Positions 46,087 to 54,699 of a stretch of DNA of 64,000 nt are shown here, piece after piece. The DNA is from JAJEFO01 sp965208685. GTDB taxonomy: Bacteria > Pseudomonadota > Alphaproteobacteria > Rhodobacterales > Rhodobacteraceae. The position numbers were made by a program, and so were the translations under genes. Under the pieces are notes generated by a model. That model had not been told where the DNA came from. It did not search any database and worked only from the letters and a program-made list of their open reading frames with translations. The stretch lies in assembly GCA_965208685.1 (NCBI GenBank), contig CBDBPL010000007.1, forward strand, positions 682,001 through 746,000, written 5' to 3'. Each line of letters begins with the position of its first letter. Position 1 is the stretch's first letter.

Positions 46087-46494
46087 TCACGTTTCGTGGC
46101 CTGGTTCTGTCAGGGCATCGACGCCTCCCTTCTGGATCTCCCGGAACTTCCCCGCAGCGATCGCGGCCTGGATGTCCTGCGCGCTGAGTGCTCGAAACTC
46201 TGCAGCGATCTTCAGCGCCGTCTTCAGCTCCTCGTCGTTCAGGTTTGCCTTCCGCTTCTTCGCAAAAATGGCAAAGAACAGCGCGTCGCCGTCCTGCCGC
46301 AGGCAGAGGACAGTGCGAAACCCGCGCGAGCGGCCTTGGCCCTTCCTCGCTATGCGCTCCTTGTAGACACCGCCGCCAAGGTCCGCGTACGCCATGCCGT
46401 CCCGTGCCCGTTGTGCCGCTTCAATGAACTTCTGATCGGGAATCCTGGACTTCCTTGCTTCCTTGAAAAATATCCCGGTCATAAGATCGCGCAT
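46087..46494 (-). CDS. RelE/ParE-superfamily toxin (HigB-2-like)
   Basis: A 135-residue protein. AYADLGGGVYKERIARKGQGRSRGFRT with FFAIFAKKRKANLNDEELKTALKIA is the family core of RelE-like toxins that are encoded before an HTH antitoxin. AAGGAG seven bases upstream supports the ATG at 46494. The C-terminal 30 residues extend beyond the usual toxin length. It probably cleaves mRNA on the ribosome, by family analogy. Confidence 0.87.
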   Translation of the reverse strand: MRDLMTGIFFKEARKSRIPDQKFIEAAQRARDGMAYADLGGGVYKERIARKGQGRSRGFRTVLCLRQDGDALFFAIFAKKRKANLNDEELKTALKIAAEFRALSAQDIQAAIAAGKFREIQKGGVDALTEPGHET

Positions 46495-46626
46495 CGGCTA
46501 ACTCCTTCAGCCAAACTCGCCTGCCTTGACCTATAGCTCTTAGGACCATAGCAGGCAACCGCGCATTGGGCACCGGGTTCCGGTCAACGCCGGAACCCTG
46601 AAGGGTGATGTCAAGAAAGGATCGCC

Positions 46627-46989
46627 ATGCCGACGAAACAGACTGGCTTTGGCCTCGTGGACCGTGAAGCCCTTGAGCGTTTGCGGGAGGAATATGACAC
46701 CATGCAGATTCTCCACGCCGTCGACCGGATCGACCAGGCAACGAAAGCGCTCCTGGATCTGCGGGAACAGCTCATGGCCCTGCATGGCATGGCCACGCAA
46801 GTTCTGCGGGACAACATTGTTCCTGGCCGCGAGTCCGATGTGGAGGACATTCATGAACTGGTCGAGATCGTCGATTCCGGAGGCTTCGACCTGATTGAAG
46901 CCGGAGAGGCGATCCAGTCCTGCTGTGAACCCTTGCGCGCGCTCGACAGCGAGGAATGTCTCGCCGAGCGCGAGGGGTGGGCAGACTGA
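46627..46989 (+). CDS. Hypothetical protein, 120 residues
   Basis: I do not recognise the family. The frame starts with ATG after AAAGGA at five bases and encodes an acidic, mostly helical protein (RLREEYDTMQILHAVDRID, ALLDLREQLMALHG, VEDIHELVEIVDSGG). Codon use looks like a real gene, and the opposite-strand frame looks like its shadow. It has no signal peptide or membrane segment. It lies in the accessory island between a toxin-antitoxin pair and a large membrane protein. Confidence 0.6.
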   Translation: MPTKQTGFGLVDREALERLREEYDTMQILHAVDRIDQATKALLDLREQLMALHGMATQVLRDNIVPGRESDVEDIHELVEIVDSGGFDLIEAGEAIQSCCEPLRALDSEECLAEREGWAD

Positions 46990-47212
46990 CGTCAATGGGC
47001 AGTACGGAACTCCCGGAGGCAAGGAGCGGCTTTCTCCGCTTTGCGGAGCACTATAAGGATGCCTGCGCGAGGGAGCCGATGTCGGGGGCTGGTCTGCGCA
47101 GGCGTTTGCGCGTGTGGCGCATTGCAAGGTCTATCCCCAACTCCTCTCTGCTCCAGACATGAAGCTGCCGGACGCCAACGTCGTGAAATGTTCCGCGAAT
47201 CGGACACTGCAA

Positions 47213-49477
47213 TCATCGGGAGGGCGGAGACAACATGGTTGCGATCTCGTTCAATAGCGGAGCAAGGGATCTGTAGTCCAACCGCGAAATTGCAGCGTCT
47301 ATTCTCGACGACCAGTGTCCATGCACCGGCAGGCTGTCGGCCTTTTGGTGGATTCCCCTTGCGGCGTGTTCCAGCACTTCGCGCTCCGGTGCACGGTCGT
47401 CTTGAAGACGCTTACGGATATCGGTCTTGAGCGCATCGACGTCGCCATCGCCTTCCATCAACGCAAATGCAGCACACGCGCACAAGCCCCGCGCGAGCAC
47501 TCTCCATCCCGTGATGTATCTGCCTCCCTTGAATGTCCATGACAAAAGGATTTCTCCGATCTCTTTCGAAACATCGTCGCAGCCGCGATTGCGCGCGTCG
47601 GTCGCAGCCTCGAACAAGGCTTCGGTCAACTGGAAGGTCTCCACGAATGTGACCGAGTCCTTGTCATCGGGAATCCAGGTCAACGTGGCGACCAACCAAA
47701 GCGCGTGATTCCGCAGGTCCTTCTTAGTTTGAGGGTTGCAGGCGGGCGCATTCGACAGCGCCAGAAGGAGTTCCGTCAAACCCGCAATCCATTGGATCAT
47801 GGCAATGGTGAAGTGAGATCTGGCAGCTATGGCCGCGAGCAGCAGCTCCTTCGTCGTTTCGTAAAGGCCATCCGCCCACTGTTCGATATTTCGGATGACC
47901 GTTTGCGCGTCCTCATTGTCTGCCTGTTCCTGGGAGAGCGCATTGACCAGTGCCGTAAGCCGAATTCGTAAGCTCTCCGCGCTCGTCGACGAGTAGTACG
48001 GCCCCAGATATGTGCTGTGGTTGTTCGAGAGTGGCGAATCAGGCACCTTGAGGAACAACTGTGAGATTAGGGCAACATTCCGGCGGATCTCTCCGGTCGC
48101 AAATCGGGTGTTGCGGTTCTTGCAACGAACGACATCGAATGTGAGATTCGCTAGTTGGGCCATGCCTTCCATGGTAACCGGGCGGTAATTTTCTTTCGCA
48201 CAGCCGGTACAGGCGATCAAAGCGATCTCCTGGGTGAGCGTTGCGACTTCATCGGGCTTGCCCTCGATGAGGAAGTGCTGGGCCGATCGCCCCATGAGCC
48301 GCACTCCCTCGAGCACTACATCGGCCATATCGTGAGGGACTACGGCTTGTACCGCGTTCCCGAGATATCCCGCGGCAAGATGGGCATGGCTTTTTGTAGC
48401 ATATGGGCTGGAGTAGTCGATGCCCTGATACAACCGAACTAGCGAAGCCAAAGCCTGCAAGGTCTGCTCTATTTGTTGCTCATCCCGCCGGGAAATTCCT
48501 CTCTGCACGTTCTGCCGCATGTATTCCAGGGTTTCGGTAACGAATGCGTCTCTCGAACGAGGATCCTCCATAAGCGGAGGGTTGGCGTAGAACGTCTTTC
48601 CCTTGGCCTTGATGTATGCGCCGTTAATGACGACAACAGCGGTCAGCGCCTTGGCCGACACTTCATAGTCTCCCTGCTCCGCATAGCGCCGAGCAAACGA
48701 CATTGCATGCCGGACACCCCGCGCTGCCCCAACTGTCCAATGGTTGTTTATCTGGAAGTAGGCCGTACGGGCGAGGTCATGCGTGGGGTCGCTTGGAGAC
48801 GGGTCGGCTCTTTCAGTTTGGTCGGGCTCGAGGAGTGGCAACGCCCGGCGAGCCCGTCGTTCCCAGAGCTCCAGGTCGTTGCGGGTGTCCTGAAGTAGTA
48901 TTTCCAGTTGCTGCATCGGGTTGATGAGGACCAACGCCCGCCGATAGGCATACAGGAACAAGAGGAGAATGAGTACCACGGACCAAACGGCCGAGATTAC
49001 GACATACACCAGCGTGATCCGTCCCGCGAAGGTCGAAAGCGTGGCGACGGCGATTGCGAGGAGAAATGCGACCGCGAATGCCCCGAGCAACCGGCGGTCC
49101 GCACTCAGGCGCCGAAACAGCCCGTGCGGCATGCGCTCGATGTTCACTTGCATAGCGAACAGCACGAGCGAGGTCACGATGGCGGCCGCCCCGACCAATG
49201 CGGTTCCCGTGTTCAACAGTAGATGTTGTAGCCCTTGAACCGCCTCTTCTGTCGAATAGTGGGACTCAACGGCCGCGTGGAATGACGGCGACAGATAGAA
49301 GCTGGCCGATACAAGAAGAAGCAGAATGACGGAAAAAGCTATACCTCTGTAGCGAACCCGAAACTGTCCAATGATGTATTGAACGCGATACACGTAGTTC
49401 CACAATGCCGCAATTCGTTGCCGGACGTTCCTTTTCGTTCGTGCAACGGCGGAGGATATGGCTTTTCCCAAGGGCAT
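47213..49477 (-). CDS. Large membrane protein with DUF2254-like N-terminal region
   Basis: A 754-residue protein. Four hydrophobic segments lie in the first 180 residues (about 45-62, 88-112, 130-150 and 155-178). The second and third, with TGTALVGAAAIVTSLVLFAMQ and RLLGAFAVAFLLAIAVATLS, resemble DUF2254 membrane proteins. The remaining 570 residues are soluble, helical and without a motif I recognise. The ATG at 49477 has AGGA seven bases upstream. Base composition is lower in GC than the flanks. Its neighbours are toxin-antitoxin, HNH and IS genes, so it may be part of transferred DNA; its function is unknown. Confidence 0.8.
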   Translation of the reverse strand: MPLGKAISSAVARTKRNVRQRIAALWNYVYRVQYIIGQFRVRYRGIAFSVILLLLVSASFYLSPSFHAAVESHYSTEEAVQGLQHLLLNTGTALVGAAAIVTSLVLFAMQVNIERMPHGLFRRLSADRRLLGAFAVAFLLAIAVATLSTFAGRITLVYVVISAVWSVVLILLLFLYAYRRALVLINPMQQLEILLQDTRNDLELWERRARRALPLLEPDQTERADPSPSDPTHDLARTAYFQINNHWTVGAARGVRHAMSFARRYAEQGDYEVSAKALTAVVVINGAYIKAKGKTFYANPPLMEDPRSRDAFVTETLEYMRQNVQRGISRRDEQQIEQTLQALASLVRLYQGIDYSSPYATKSHAHLAAGYLGNAVQAVVPHDMADVVLEGVRLMGRSAQHFLIEGKPDEVATLTQEIALIACTGCAKENYRPVTMEGMAQLANLTFDVVRCKNRNTRFATGEIRRNVALISQLFLKVPDSPLSNNHSTYLGPYYSSTSAESLRIRLTALVNALSQEQADNEDAQTVIRNIEQWADGLYETTKELLLAAIAARSHFTIAMIQWIAGLTELLLALSNAPACNPQTKKDLRNHALWLVATLTWIPDDKDSVTFVETFQLTEALFEAATDARNRGCDDVSKEIGEILLSWTFKGGRYITGWRVLARGLCACAAFALMEGDGDVDALKTDIRKRLQDDRAPEREVLEHAARGIHQKADSLPVHGHWSSRIDAAISRLDYRSLAPLLNEIATMLSPPSR

Positions 49478-50009
49478 AGCGAGTCCTAACTACTTCCAGG
49501 TTCCGGTCAACTTGCCCACATGGTGAGGCACGGGCAGAGAACGAAATGCTGCATGGGCGGGCCGGAGACACACCCTGTTGAACAGCATCGGCAGTCAGTT
49601 CGATTGGGAGAATTGATCGTACTCTGGGGAAAGACCGACGGAAATGACTCTGTAGTGGCTACCAAGGGATGAGCACTCATGGTTCCGCGGGCTGCTGTGT
49701 CCCCCGGCGTAAATATTGTGATCGCAGCTCCAGTGGACCGCGCGAATTCGCGCGCGGAGACGCGACGACGCGCGGCAGGGTAACAATTCTCACGCGGCCT
49801 GATGCTGGCGGCGTAGTGGAAGGCGAACAAGGGTACGAAGCGGACCGTGCTGCCTTCTGTGCCGTTATGGATCCGGTCGTTGTGCGGGTTGCTCTGGGTC
49901 ATTGGTCAGTTGATTGCGCGCGCGCCAATACGGGTCGATTCCGGCTCTCCAGCCTCGGGATTCGTGCCACTCGCCTCACGACCCAGCATCCCCTTCAATG
50001 TTTCCGCCA
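49478..50009. other. Intergenic DNA between the membrane protein and HNH genes
   Basis: No frame on either strand has recognisable content or a good start. The right part must include the 3' flank of the HNH gene, and the left part the promoter of the membrane protein gene. I see no repeats or RNA gene. Confidence 0.5.
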
Positions 50010-50696
50010 TCATCCTCGCAGGCCGAATACCGCCAGCCCGCCCTCCGGCGTCGGCAGTGACGGGAAATGACTATAATCCCCATCCGGCAGGCTCCCCTTT
50101 ACGGTTTCCGTACCGACCGGAATGACGCGCCCTTCCTCTGTCAGCTCGAACTTCTTGGGTATCTGGAGTTCCACGCGTGCCCTTTCGTGCAGGTTGAACC
50201 AGTCGACGTTCGCCGCCGCGATCCCCGGTAGCATGTATCCGAACTCAGCCTTCATGCCTACGGAACCACCCTGGACCTTCCGTCCTCCCAGCTTTCCCGG
50301 CCCGACCACCGAGCGGGCGTCTACCTTGTCGCTGCCGGGCGATACGACATTGGGCAGCAACAAGTGCCTTTCCGAACCGGCCCGCCCGCGCGTTCGAATA
50401 AACAGATGACCGTCCTCCACTTGAAGGAAATGACAGTTGCGGCGAAACTTGGGGCATTCCGCTAGACCGTCCGCCTTCGCTGTGTTGCATCCCGAGTGCA
50501 TCGGTTGGCAGTTCCAGTCTCGCTCATACGGATTCCGGCTGCGCCGGCTCACCTTTGAGAAGAACGCCGATGGGATGATGTGATCGACGTTGCACCCATC
50601 CCCTTCCTCGATGGGCTGCCCGCATCCCCCCAGGTGAATGCCGCAGAGTCTTCGGTCACGCCGGAGCAGCCGGCCACGCTGCTTGCGCCTATTCAT
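50010..50696 (-). CDS. HNH endonuclease
   Basis: A 228-residue protein with an HNH nuclease core: paired cysteines in CGIHLGGCGQPI, then NVDHIIPSAFF (His of the bba-metal motif) and WNCQPMHSGCNTAK. About 120 residues of unknown function follow. GGAGG precedes the ATG at 50696. An IS6-family end lies 61 bases upstream, so the original promoter was probably removed. It could be a defence or mobile-element nuclease; no partner gene remains next to it. Confidence 0.85.
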   Translation of the reverse strand: MNRRKQRGRLLRRDRRLCGIHLGGCGQPIEEGDGCNVDHIIPSAFFSKVSRRSRNPYERDWNCQPMHSGCNTAKADGLAECPKFRRNCHFLQVEDGHLFIRTRGRAGSERHLLLPNVVSPGSDKVDARSVVGPGKLGGRKVQGGSVGMKAEFGYMLPGIAAANVDWFNLHERARVELQIPKKFELTEEGRVIPVGTETVKGSLPDGDYSHFPSLPTPEGGLAVFGLRG

Positions 50697-50756
50697 TCGT
50701 TCCTCCGAGTTTGCCGCATTCCCACAATTTTTAACGCCGCCTGCCGGATCCGAAAG

Positions 50757-51218
50757 GGCGCTGTTGCAAAAAATGTGGAGCCGCTGCGCTTCTCCTCGAA
50801 CAGCTTCTCGTGCTGCACGTCCTGCGGCTGCGAGATGAATCTGACGCGCGCATTCAGCCTTGGCCATGGGGTCTCGATCGAACTTCGGATGCATGCGACC
50901 TCCATGTCGGGGAAAGTGACGTGGCACGACATGGTGCCCCGACATGTGTGTTTTCGGAGACGCTCCCATGACCCGCGACGTCAAGTGGCGACATTTCCGG
51001 GGCGAGATCATTCTTCGGGCCGTCCGGCGGTACTGCAGATGCGGCGTCAGCTACCGTGACCTCGAGGAAATGCTGGAAGAGCGCGGCGTCTCGGTGGACC
51101 ACACCACCATCCATCGCTGGGTGCAGGCCTGTGCGCCGGAGATCGAAAGGCGGCTGCGCTGGCACCGTCGGCCAGGCTGCCTGTCGCGGTCCTGGCGCGC
51201 GGACGAAACAGACATAAG
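50757..51218 (+). mobile_element. IS6-family element, 5' fragment (truncated)
   Basis: The left terminal repeat GGCGCTGTTGCAAA (50757-50770) matches the IS6 family end. The transposase starts at 50968 (MTRDVKWRHFRGEIIL) and shows the HTH region (VSYRDLEEMLEERGVSVDHTTIHRWVQ) and the first catalytic aspartate in ADETDI. Similarity to the other copy (54700-55442) ends at about 51218, so the two other catalytic residues and the right end are missing. It cannot transpose. Confidence 0.88.
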
Positions 51219-51319
51219 GAAGTACAGTAAGCGCCTGTGACAGCTTGCCAGCTTCCGGACGGGCAGCAATATGTGACAACCGACAGATCGGCAACCGATG
51301 CAGAGCAAAGGAGTGGAAA

Positions 51320-51754
51320 ATGGATTATTTCCAGTCAATTGTCGCCGACTGGCTTGTCTCCGACGGCCGGACGATGGTCGCTGAGGAGTACTATCTTCGG
51401 ACATCGCATGTGAGGGATTTCAAGCATCCGAACCAGACATATCTCTGGCCGGACATCGTAGCCGTGCGCCTGTGCGACAAGGAAGTCTTCCTCTGCGAGG
51501 TGACTTGGTCATGCAATTGGAGCAGGATCAAAACGAAACTCGACAAATATGCGGTAAGCATGCCGAACATTCGGGAAGCTTTGGAAATTTGGTTAGGGAT
51601 ACCTCAAGACTTCAACGTGGGCATCTGGTACTTCGTGCCGAAAGACCACATTGAAGGGATCAAGGTCCGAAAACCGCTTGATTTGCAACTCAAGTGGACT
51701 CCGCTTGAGGAGACCTTGCCGTGGACATACACATATGGCCAGCGTGACGCCTGA
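51320..51754 (+). CDS. Hypothetical protein with possible PD-(D/E)xK-like motif
   Basis: A 144-residue protein starting at an ATG with AAGGAG eight bases upstream. I do not recognise a family. YLWPDIVAVRLCDKEVFLCEVTWS has the spacing of a PD-(D/E)xK nuclease core (Pro-Asp, then Glu-Val-Thr on the next strand), but the expected lysine is replaced by threonine. The sequence is rich in aromatic residues and its DNA is AT-richer than its surroundings. It lies at the truncation point of the IS6 fragment and is probably cargo of earlier mobile DNA. Confidence 0.6.
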   Translation: MDYFQSIVADWLVSDGRTMVAEEYYLRTSHVRDFKHPNQTYLWPDIVAVRLCDKEVFLCEVTWSCNWSRIKTKLDKYAVSMPNIREALEIWLGIPQDFNVGIWYFVPKDHIEGIKVRKPLDLQLKWTPLEETLPWTYTYGQRDA

Positions 51755-52173
51755 CAGGGTTTCGGGCGTCGTCGCTGGCGCGCGCTTCCGTAATGGGCCC
51801 CCCCACGTCAAGCACGGATTCCTGCGCATGAGCGGCCACGAAGCCCGAACCTGGCAAGACTGTTCCGGCGCCGGCGGCAAGTGGGCGCGGCGTTCATGCC
51901 GGGAGCGGCGTTGGCGTTTGGTCCGGAACCGGGCAATCTCCGGCGGGGTTGACGCCGTTCAGGTTTCGTTCAAGGTCCTTCCTCCCTGTTTCCGGGAAGG
52001 TCCGCTTCTCGTCCGCCGCCGGGCATCTTCCTTCCGTCCGCGGTCGGCTCGTCGGCCGCCTGCATGATGCCTGGTCCAATCCGGCCTCCGAGTGTCAATC
52101 TCATCAGCGTGCTCGAACGCGACAGCGCGGTTCGGCAACGAGGCAACTGACGACATCATCGGGGACCGCGTCC
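51755..52173. other. Intergenic DNA left of the split IS6 element
   Basis: No coding region is supported. Frames on both strands are rich in Arg and Pro and lack family similarity. No hairpins or repeats of note were seen. Confidence 0.5.
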
Positions 52174-52450
52174 GGTTCTGTTGCAAAAATTTGCTGATGC
52201 TGCAGAAGGCGTGTCTTTGGCTCCGCTCTCTCTCAATACCCTTGCTGGATCGCGATCCGTTCCAGCTCTGCTCCGTGCAGTGACATCAGTTCGCTCATCA
52301 TGTCCGGCCCTATGCCGAAGGCACGTTCGACAAGACGCACTTCGCCCCTGATGCCAGGCTGGAGCTGGAAGGCCCTGGCCTGCTTCTTCTTGATGGCGCG
52401 CATTGCCTCGAAGCCCTCGTATGCTCCGAGAATCAGAAAGGAGCCGGGAG
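52174..52450 (-). mobile_element. IS6-family element, 3' fragment (C-terminal transposase and terminal repeat)
   Basis: On the minus strand, the frame ending at 52233 encodes GAYEGFEAMRAIKKKQARAF and IRGEVRLVERAFGIG, the C-terminal end of IS6-family transposases. The terminal repeat GGTTCTGTTGCAAA (52174-52187) lies just beyond. Orientation and content complement the 5' fragment at 54700-55442: about 72 C-terminal plus 177 N-terminal residues give a normal IS6 transposase length. The two parts are separated by IS110-related DNA. Confidence 0.8.
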
Positions 52451-52455
52451 TTGGC

Positions 52456-52489
52456 TGTGGATAAGTTGGACGCGGATTCCTGTGGAAAA
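52456..52489 (-). promoter_or_regulatory. Two DnaA-box-like sequences
   Basis: Reading the minus strand, TTATCCACA (52464-52456) is a perfect DnaA box and TTTTCCACA (52489-52481) fits the relaxed consensus; they are 25 bases apart in the same orientation. They lie right at the junction of the IS6 fragment with the IS110-containing block. Function is not established. Confidence 0.35.
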
Positions 52490-52537
52490 ACCGTCTCTTG
52501 CGCGCCGTCACCTTCCCGGTTCATTCCTGTGACGGGA

Positions 52538-52582
52538 CCGCCGCCGCCTGGCCTGGCGGCGGCGGAGCGGGGCTTGCCCCGC
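52538..52582. repeat. Two adjacent perfect hairpins downstream of the IS110 gene
   Basis: CCGCCGCCGCC (52538-52548) pairs with GGCGGCGGCGG (52555-52565) over a 6-base loop; directly next, GCGGGG-CTTG-CCCCGC (52567-52582) forms a second hairpin. Both lie in the 350-base non-coding flank on the 3' side of the IS110-family recombinase. They could be transcription terminators or part of the element's structured end. Confidence 0.6.
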
Positions 52583-52803
52583 AGGGCGGGTCGGACCGGA
52601 AGCCCTTAGGATCGCGCAAGCGGATCCGTGATCAAGCGTGGTCGGCCCGCCCTCCCTTCGCCTCCCGGGTCCTGAATGGATGCCTGGGTTTGAGAACCGG
52701 ATCATCGCGAGGATAGGAGCGGGACTCCCCACCATTTGTAAAGGGGATTTTCGGCGGCCTCCCTGCCCGCCGCCACGGGTCCGGAGCCTGGACTGATCGG
52801 GCT

Positions 52804-54063
52804 TCATGCGGCATGGCGCTGCCCCTGGCTCTGGTGACCGGCCAGGAAGGTCGTCCGGTTCTCGAGCATCTTGCAGGCGACCTTGAGCAGGCGGTCGCCG
52901 ACCGTTCGCAGCGACCGGGCATGTCCGTGACCGCGGGCGCGGAGCGCTGCGTACCTCGCCTTGCAGGTCGGGTCGTGGATGACGGCGACCCGGGCCCAGT
53001 GATGGACGGCGTCCCGCAGGCGTTTGCTGGCGGCCATGCGGCGCAGGACGAGCACCGTCTTGCCGGACCGCTTGGTGACGGGCGCGACCCCTGACAGGCA
53101 GCGCAGGGCGTGGTAGTCTCGCCGCTGCAGGGGATCGAAGGCTTCTGCAAGCAGCGTGGCGAGGACGACCCTGCCGACGCCTGGGAGCGAGTTCAGGATC
53201 TCCACGTCACGCTGCAACCGCTGTCCCGCGTCTTCGTCCGGACACGTGTCCGGCCGGCCGAGCGCCGCCGTCAGCCGGTCCATCTCGCGACATGCCCGGT
53301 TGAGCTGCCTGTCGACGAGATCGAGCTGCGAGAAGACGATCCCGACATGGGCGACGGCGGCATTGGCGGTTCCCGCCGCAACCTCGATGGCGGGCTGTCG
53401 AAGCCTGTCCAGGACCGTTTCGGCGTCGATGCGGCGGACCCGATGGCTCTTCAGGATCCCGGCGACGGTGCCGGCGCGGACCCGCCTTGCCTTCTCCGGC
53501 GTCGGCGCGCGCTTCCAGACCTCGCGGATCCAGGCTCGCGCGAGATCGCCCTCGACATCGAGAAGCTGGGGATAGTAGCGCCAGAGCTGCTGCCGGGCGC
53601 GGTTCGTCAGCGCGACGCGCTCGGCGGTCAGCTCGCCTGCGATCCGCGACCATTCCCGCAGCTCGACGATCTCCGGCAGGACCGGATCCAGGTGCCGGAA
53701 GGCGTGAGGATCGGTGCGCAGGGCGTCGGCGAGCACGCGGGCGTCGCGGCTGTCGTCCTTTGCTCCGGCCGGCGAGAACCGGTCGCGGAAGCGGTCGAGC
53801 TGTCGGGGATTGATGGAGTGGACCGCGAAGCCGCGTTCCATCATCGCCTCGACCACCGGTCCGTGCGGCGTCTCGATGGCGATCCCCACCGCCTGCGGCC
53901 CGGCCCTGGCCGTCGCGACGATCCAGTCGGCCATCTCCGCGAGGCCGGCGCCGCCGTGACCGAAGTCCCGTTCGTCAAGCACCTGGCCGGCGGCGTCCGT
54001 CACGCAGGCCCGGTGGATGACCGTCCCCCAGTCGATTCCGACGAGGCATTCAAGCTTGTCCAT
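52804..54063 (-). CDS. IS110-family transposase/recombinase (intact)
   Basis: A 419-residue recombinase. The N-terminal RuvC-like DEDD domain shows LVGIDWG (Asp), IAIETPHG (Glu) and DSRDARVLADALR (paired Asp). The C-terminal Transposase_20 domain has LNSLPGVGRVVLATLLAEAF, LRCLSGVAPVTKRSGK and the serine-containing RRMAASKRLRDAVHHWA. The ATG at 54063 follows AAGGGAG; the frame further upstream is not conserved. IS110 elements move as circles using a bridge RNA encoded in a non-coding end. The gene is intact and could be active. Confidence 0.93.
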   Translation of the reverse strand: MDKLECLVGIDWGTVIHRACVTDAAGQVLDERDFGHGGAGLAEMADWIVATARAGPQAVGIAIETPHGPVVEAMMERGFAVHSINPRQLDRFRDRFSPAGAKDDSRDARVLADALRTDPHAFRHLDPVLPEIVELREWSRIAGELTAERVALTNRARQQLWRYYPQLLDVEGDLARAWIREVWKRAPTPEKARRVRAGTVAGILKSHRVRRIDAETVLDRLRQPAIEVAAGTANAAVAHVGIVFSQLDLVDRQLNRACREMDRLTAALGRPDTCPDEDAGQRLQRDVEILNSLPGVGRVVLATLLAEAFDPLQRRDYHALRCLSGVAPVTKRSGKTVLVLRRMAASKRLRDAVHHWARVAVIHDPTCKARYAALRARGHGHARSLRTVGDRLLKVACKMLENRTTFLAGHQSQGQRHAA

Positions 54064-54418
54064 GGCATTCGCTCCCTTCAGTTCCCTCAGCGGGCCGCCA
54101 TGATGCTGTCCGGTTCCTATACTGGCGCTCGAGGCGCAGACTCCCCACGGGGACTCCATCATGGCCAGGGGCCGGGGCGCATGTCCCGCTCAGGTGCTCG
54201 ATGCACTGGAGAGTTTCGGCGCTCCCGGACCCTTGGCCCGTCCCGTCGGTAGCAGACGGGACGAAGGCGAGGAAAGGGTGGCAACGGGCCGTGTCCGTCC
54301 CTGTGCCGCCCCTCCGCGCTACGCGCTCCGAGGCGGCACAGGGACGGACTTCGCCGCTCCCGGAAATGCCTCGAAAACGGTGTGAATGCACATCGTGCCG
54401 GAAATGGTATAGGAGAGC
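54064..54418. ncRNA. Structured region between two divergent IS110 recombinases, candidate bridge-RNA locus
   Basis: The 355 bases between the starts at 54063 (-) and 54419 (+) contain two perfect stem-loops: GTCCCGTC/GACGGGAC (54240-54247 with 54255-54262, 7-base loop) and an 18-base stem, GTCCGTCCCTGTGCCGCC at 54293-54310 with its complement at 54332-54349. A 15-base sequence ending CGCTCCCGGA occurs at 54215-54229 and, with one mismatch, at 54350-54364, flanking the hairpins. IS110-family bridge RNAs are known to be encoded next to the recombinase and to form such stem-loops. Which of the two elements owns it, and its strand, cannot be decided here. Confidence 0.4.
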
Positions 54419-54690
54419 ATGACCATCGTAGTCGCCGGAATCGACGTGAGCAAGAAGTCGCTCAACATTCACCTGAACGGGCGGGACTGGACCGCCACCA
54501 ACGACACGGACGGCTTCCGCAAGGTCGCCCGCATCCTCAGGGAGGGGAACGCGGTGCGGGTCGTCATGGAGGCCACGGGGCGGATGCACCGGGCGCTCCT
54601 GCAGTCGCTGCACGATCGCGGCTTCTGCACCGTCGTCGTCAACCCACGCCAGTCCAGGGACTTCGCCAAGGCCGGCGGCGAGCTGGCGCT
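54419..54690 (+). pseudogene. Second IS110-family recombinase, N-terminal fragment
   Basis: From ATG 54419 (TAGGAG seven bases upstream) the protein reads VVAGIDVSKKSLNIHLNG, VVMEATGRMHRALLQSLHDRG and VVVNPRQSRDFAKAGGELA, the DEDD domain of a different IS110 subgroup. Similarity ends at about 54690, where the frame runs into the antisense strand of the IS6 fragment. A longer open frame to 55345 exists but is an artificial fusion. Only the first two catalytic residues remain, so it is inactive. Confidence 0.85.
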
Positions 54691-54699
54691 TGAGCTTGC

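Noticed and set aside
49507..49902. A 131-codon minus-strand frame in the gap before the HNH gene
   Set aside because: No ribosome site, no family similarity and a low-complexity composition; treated as non-coding.
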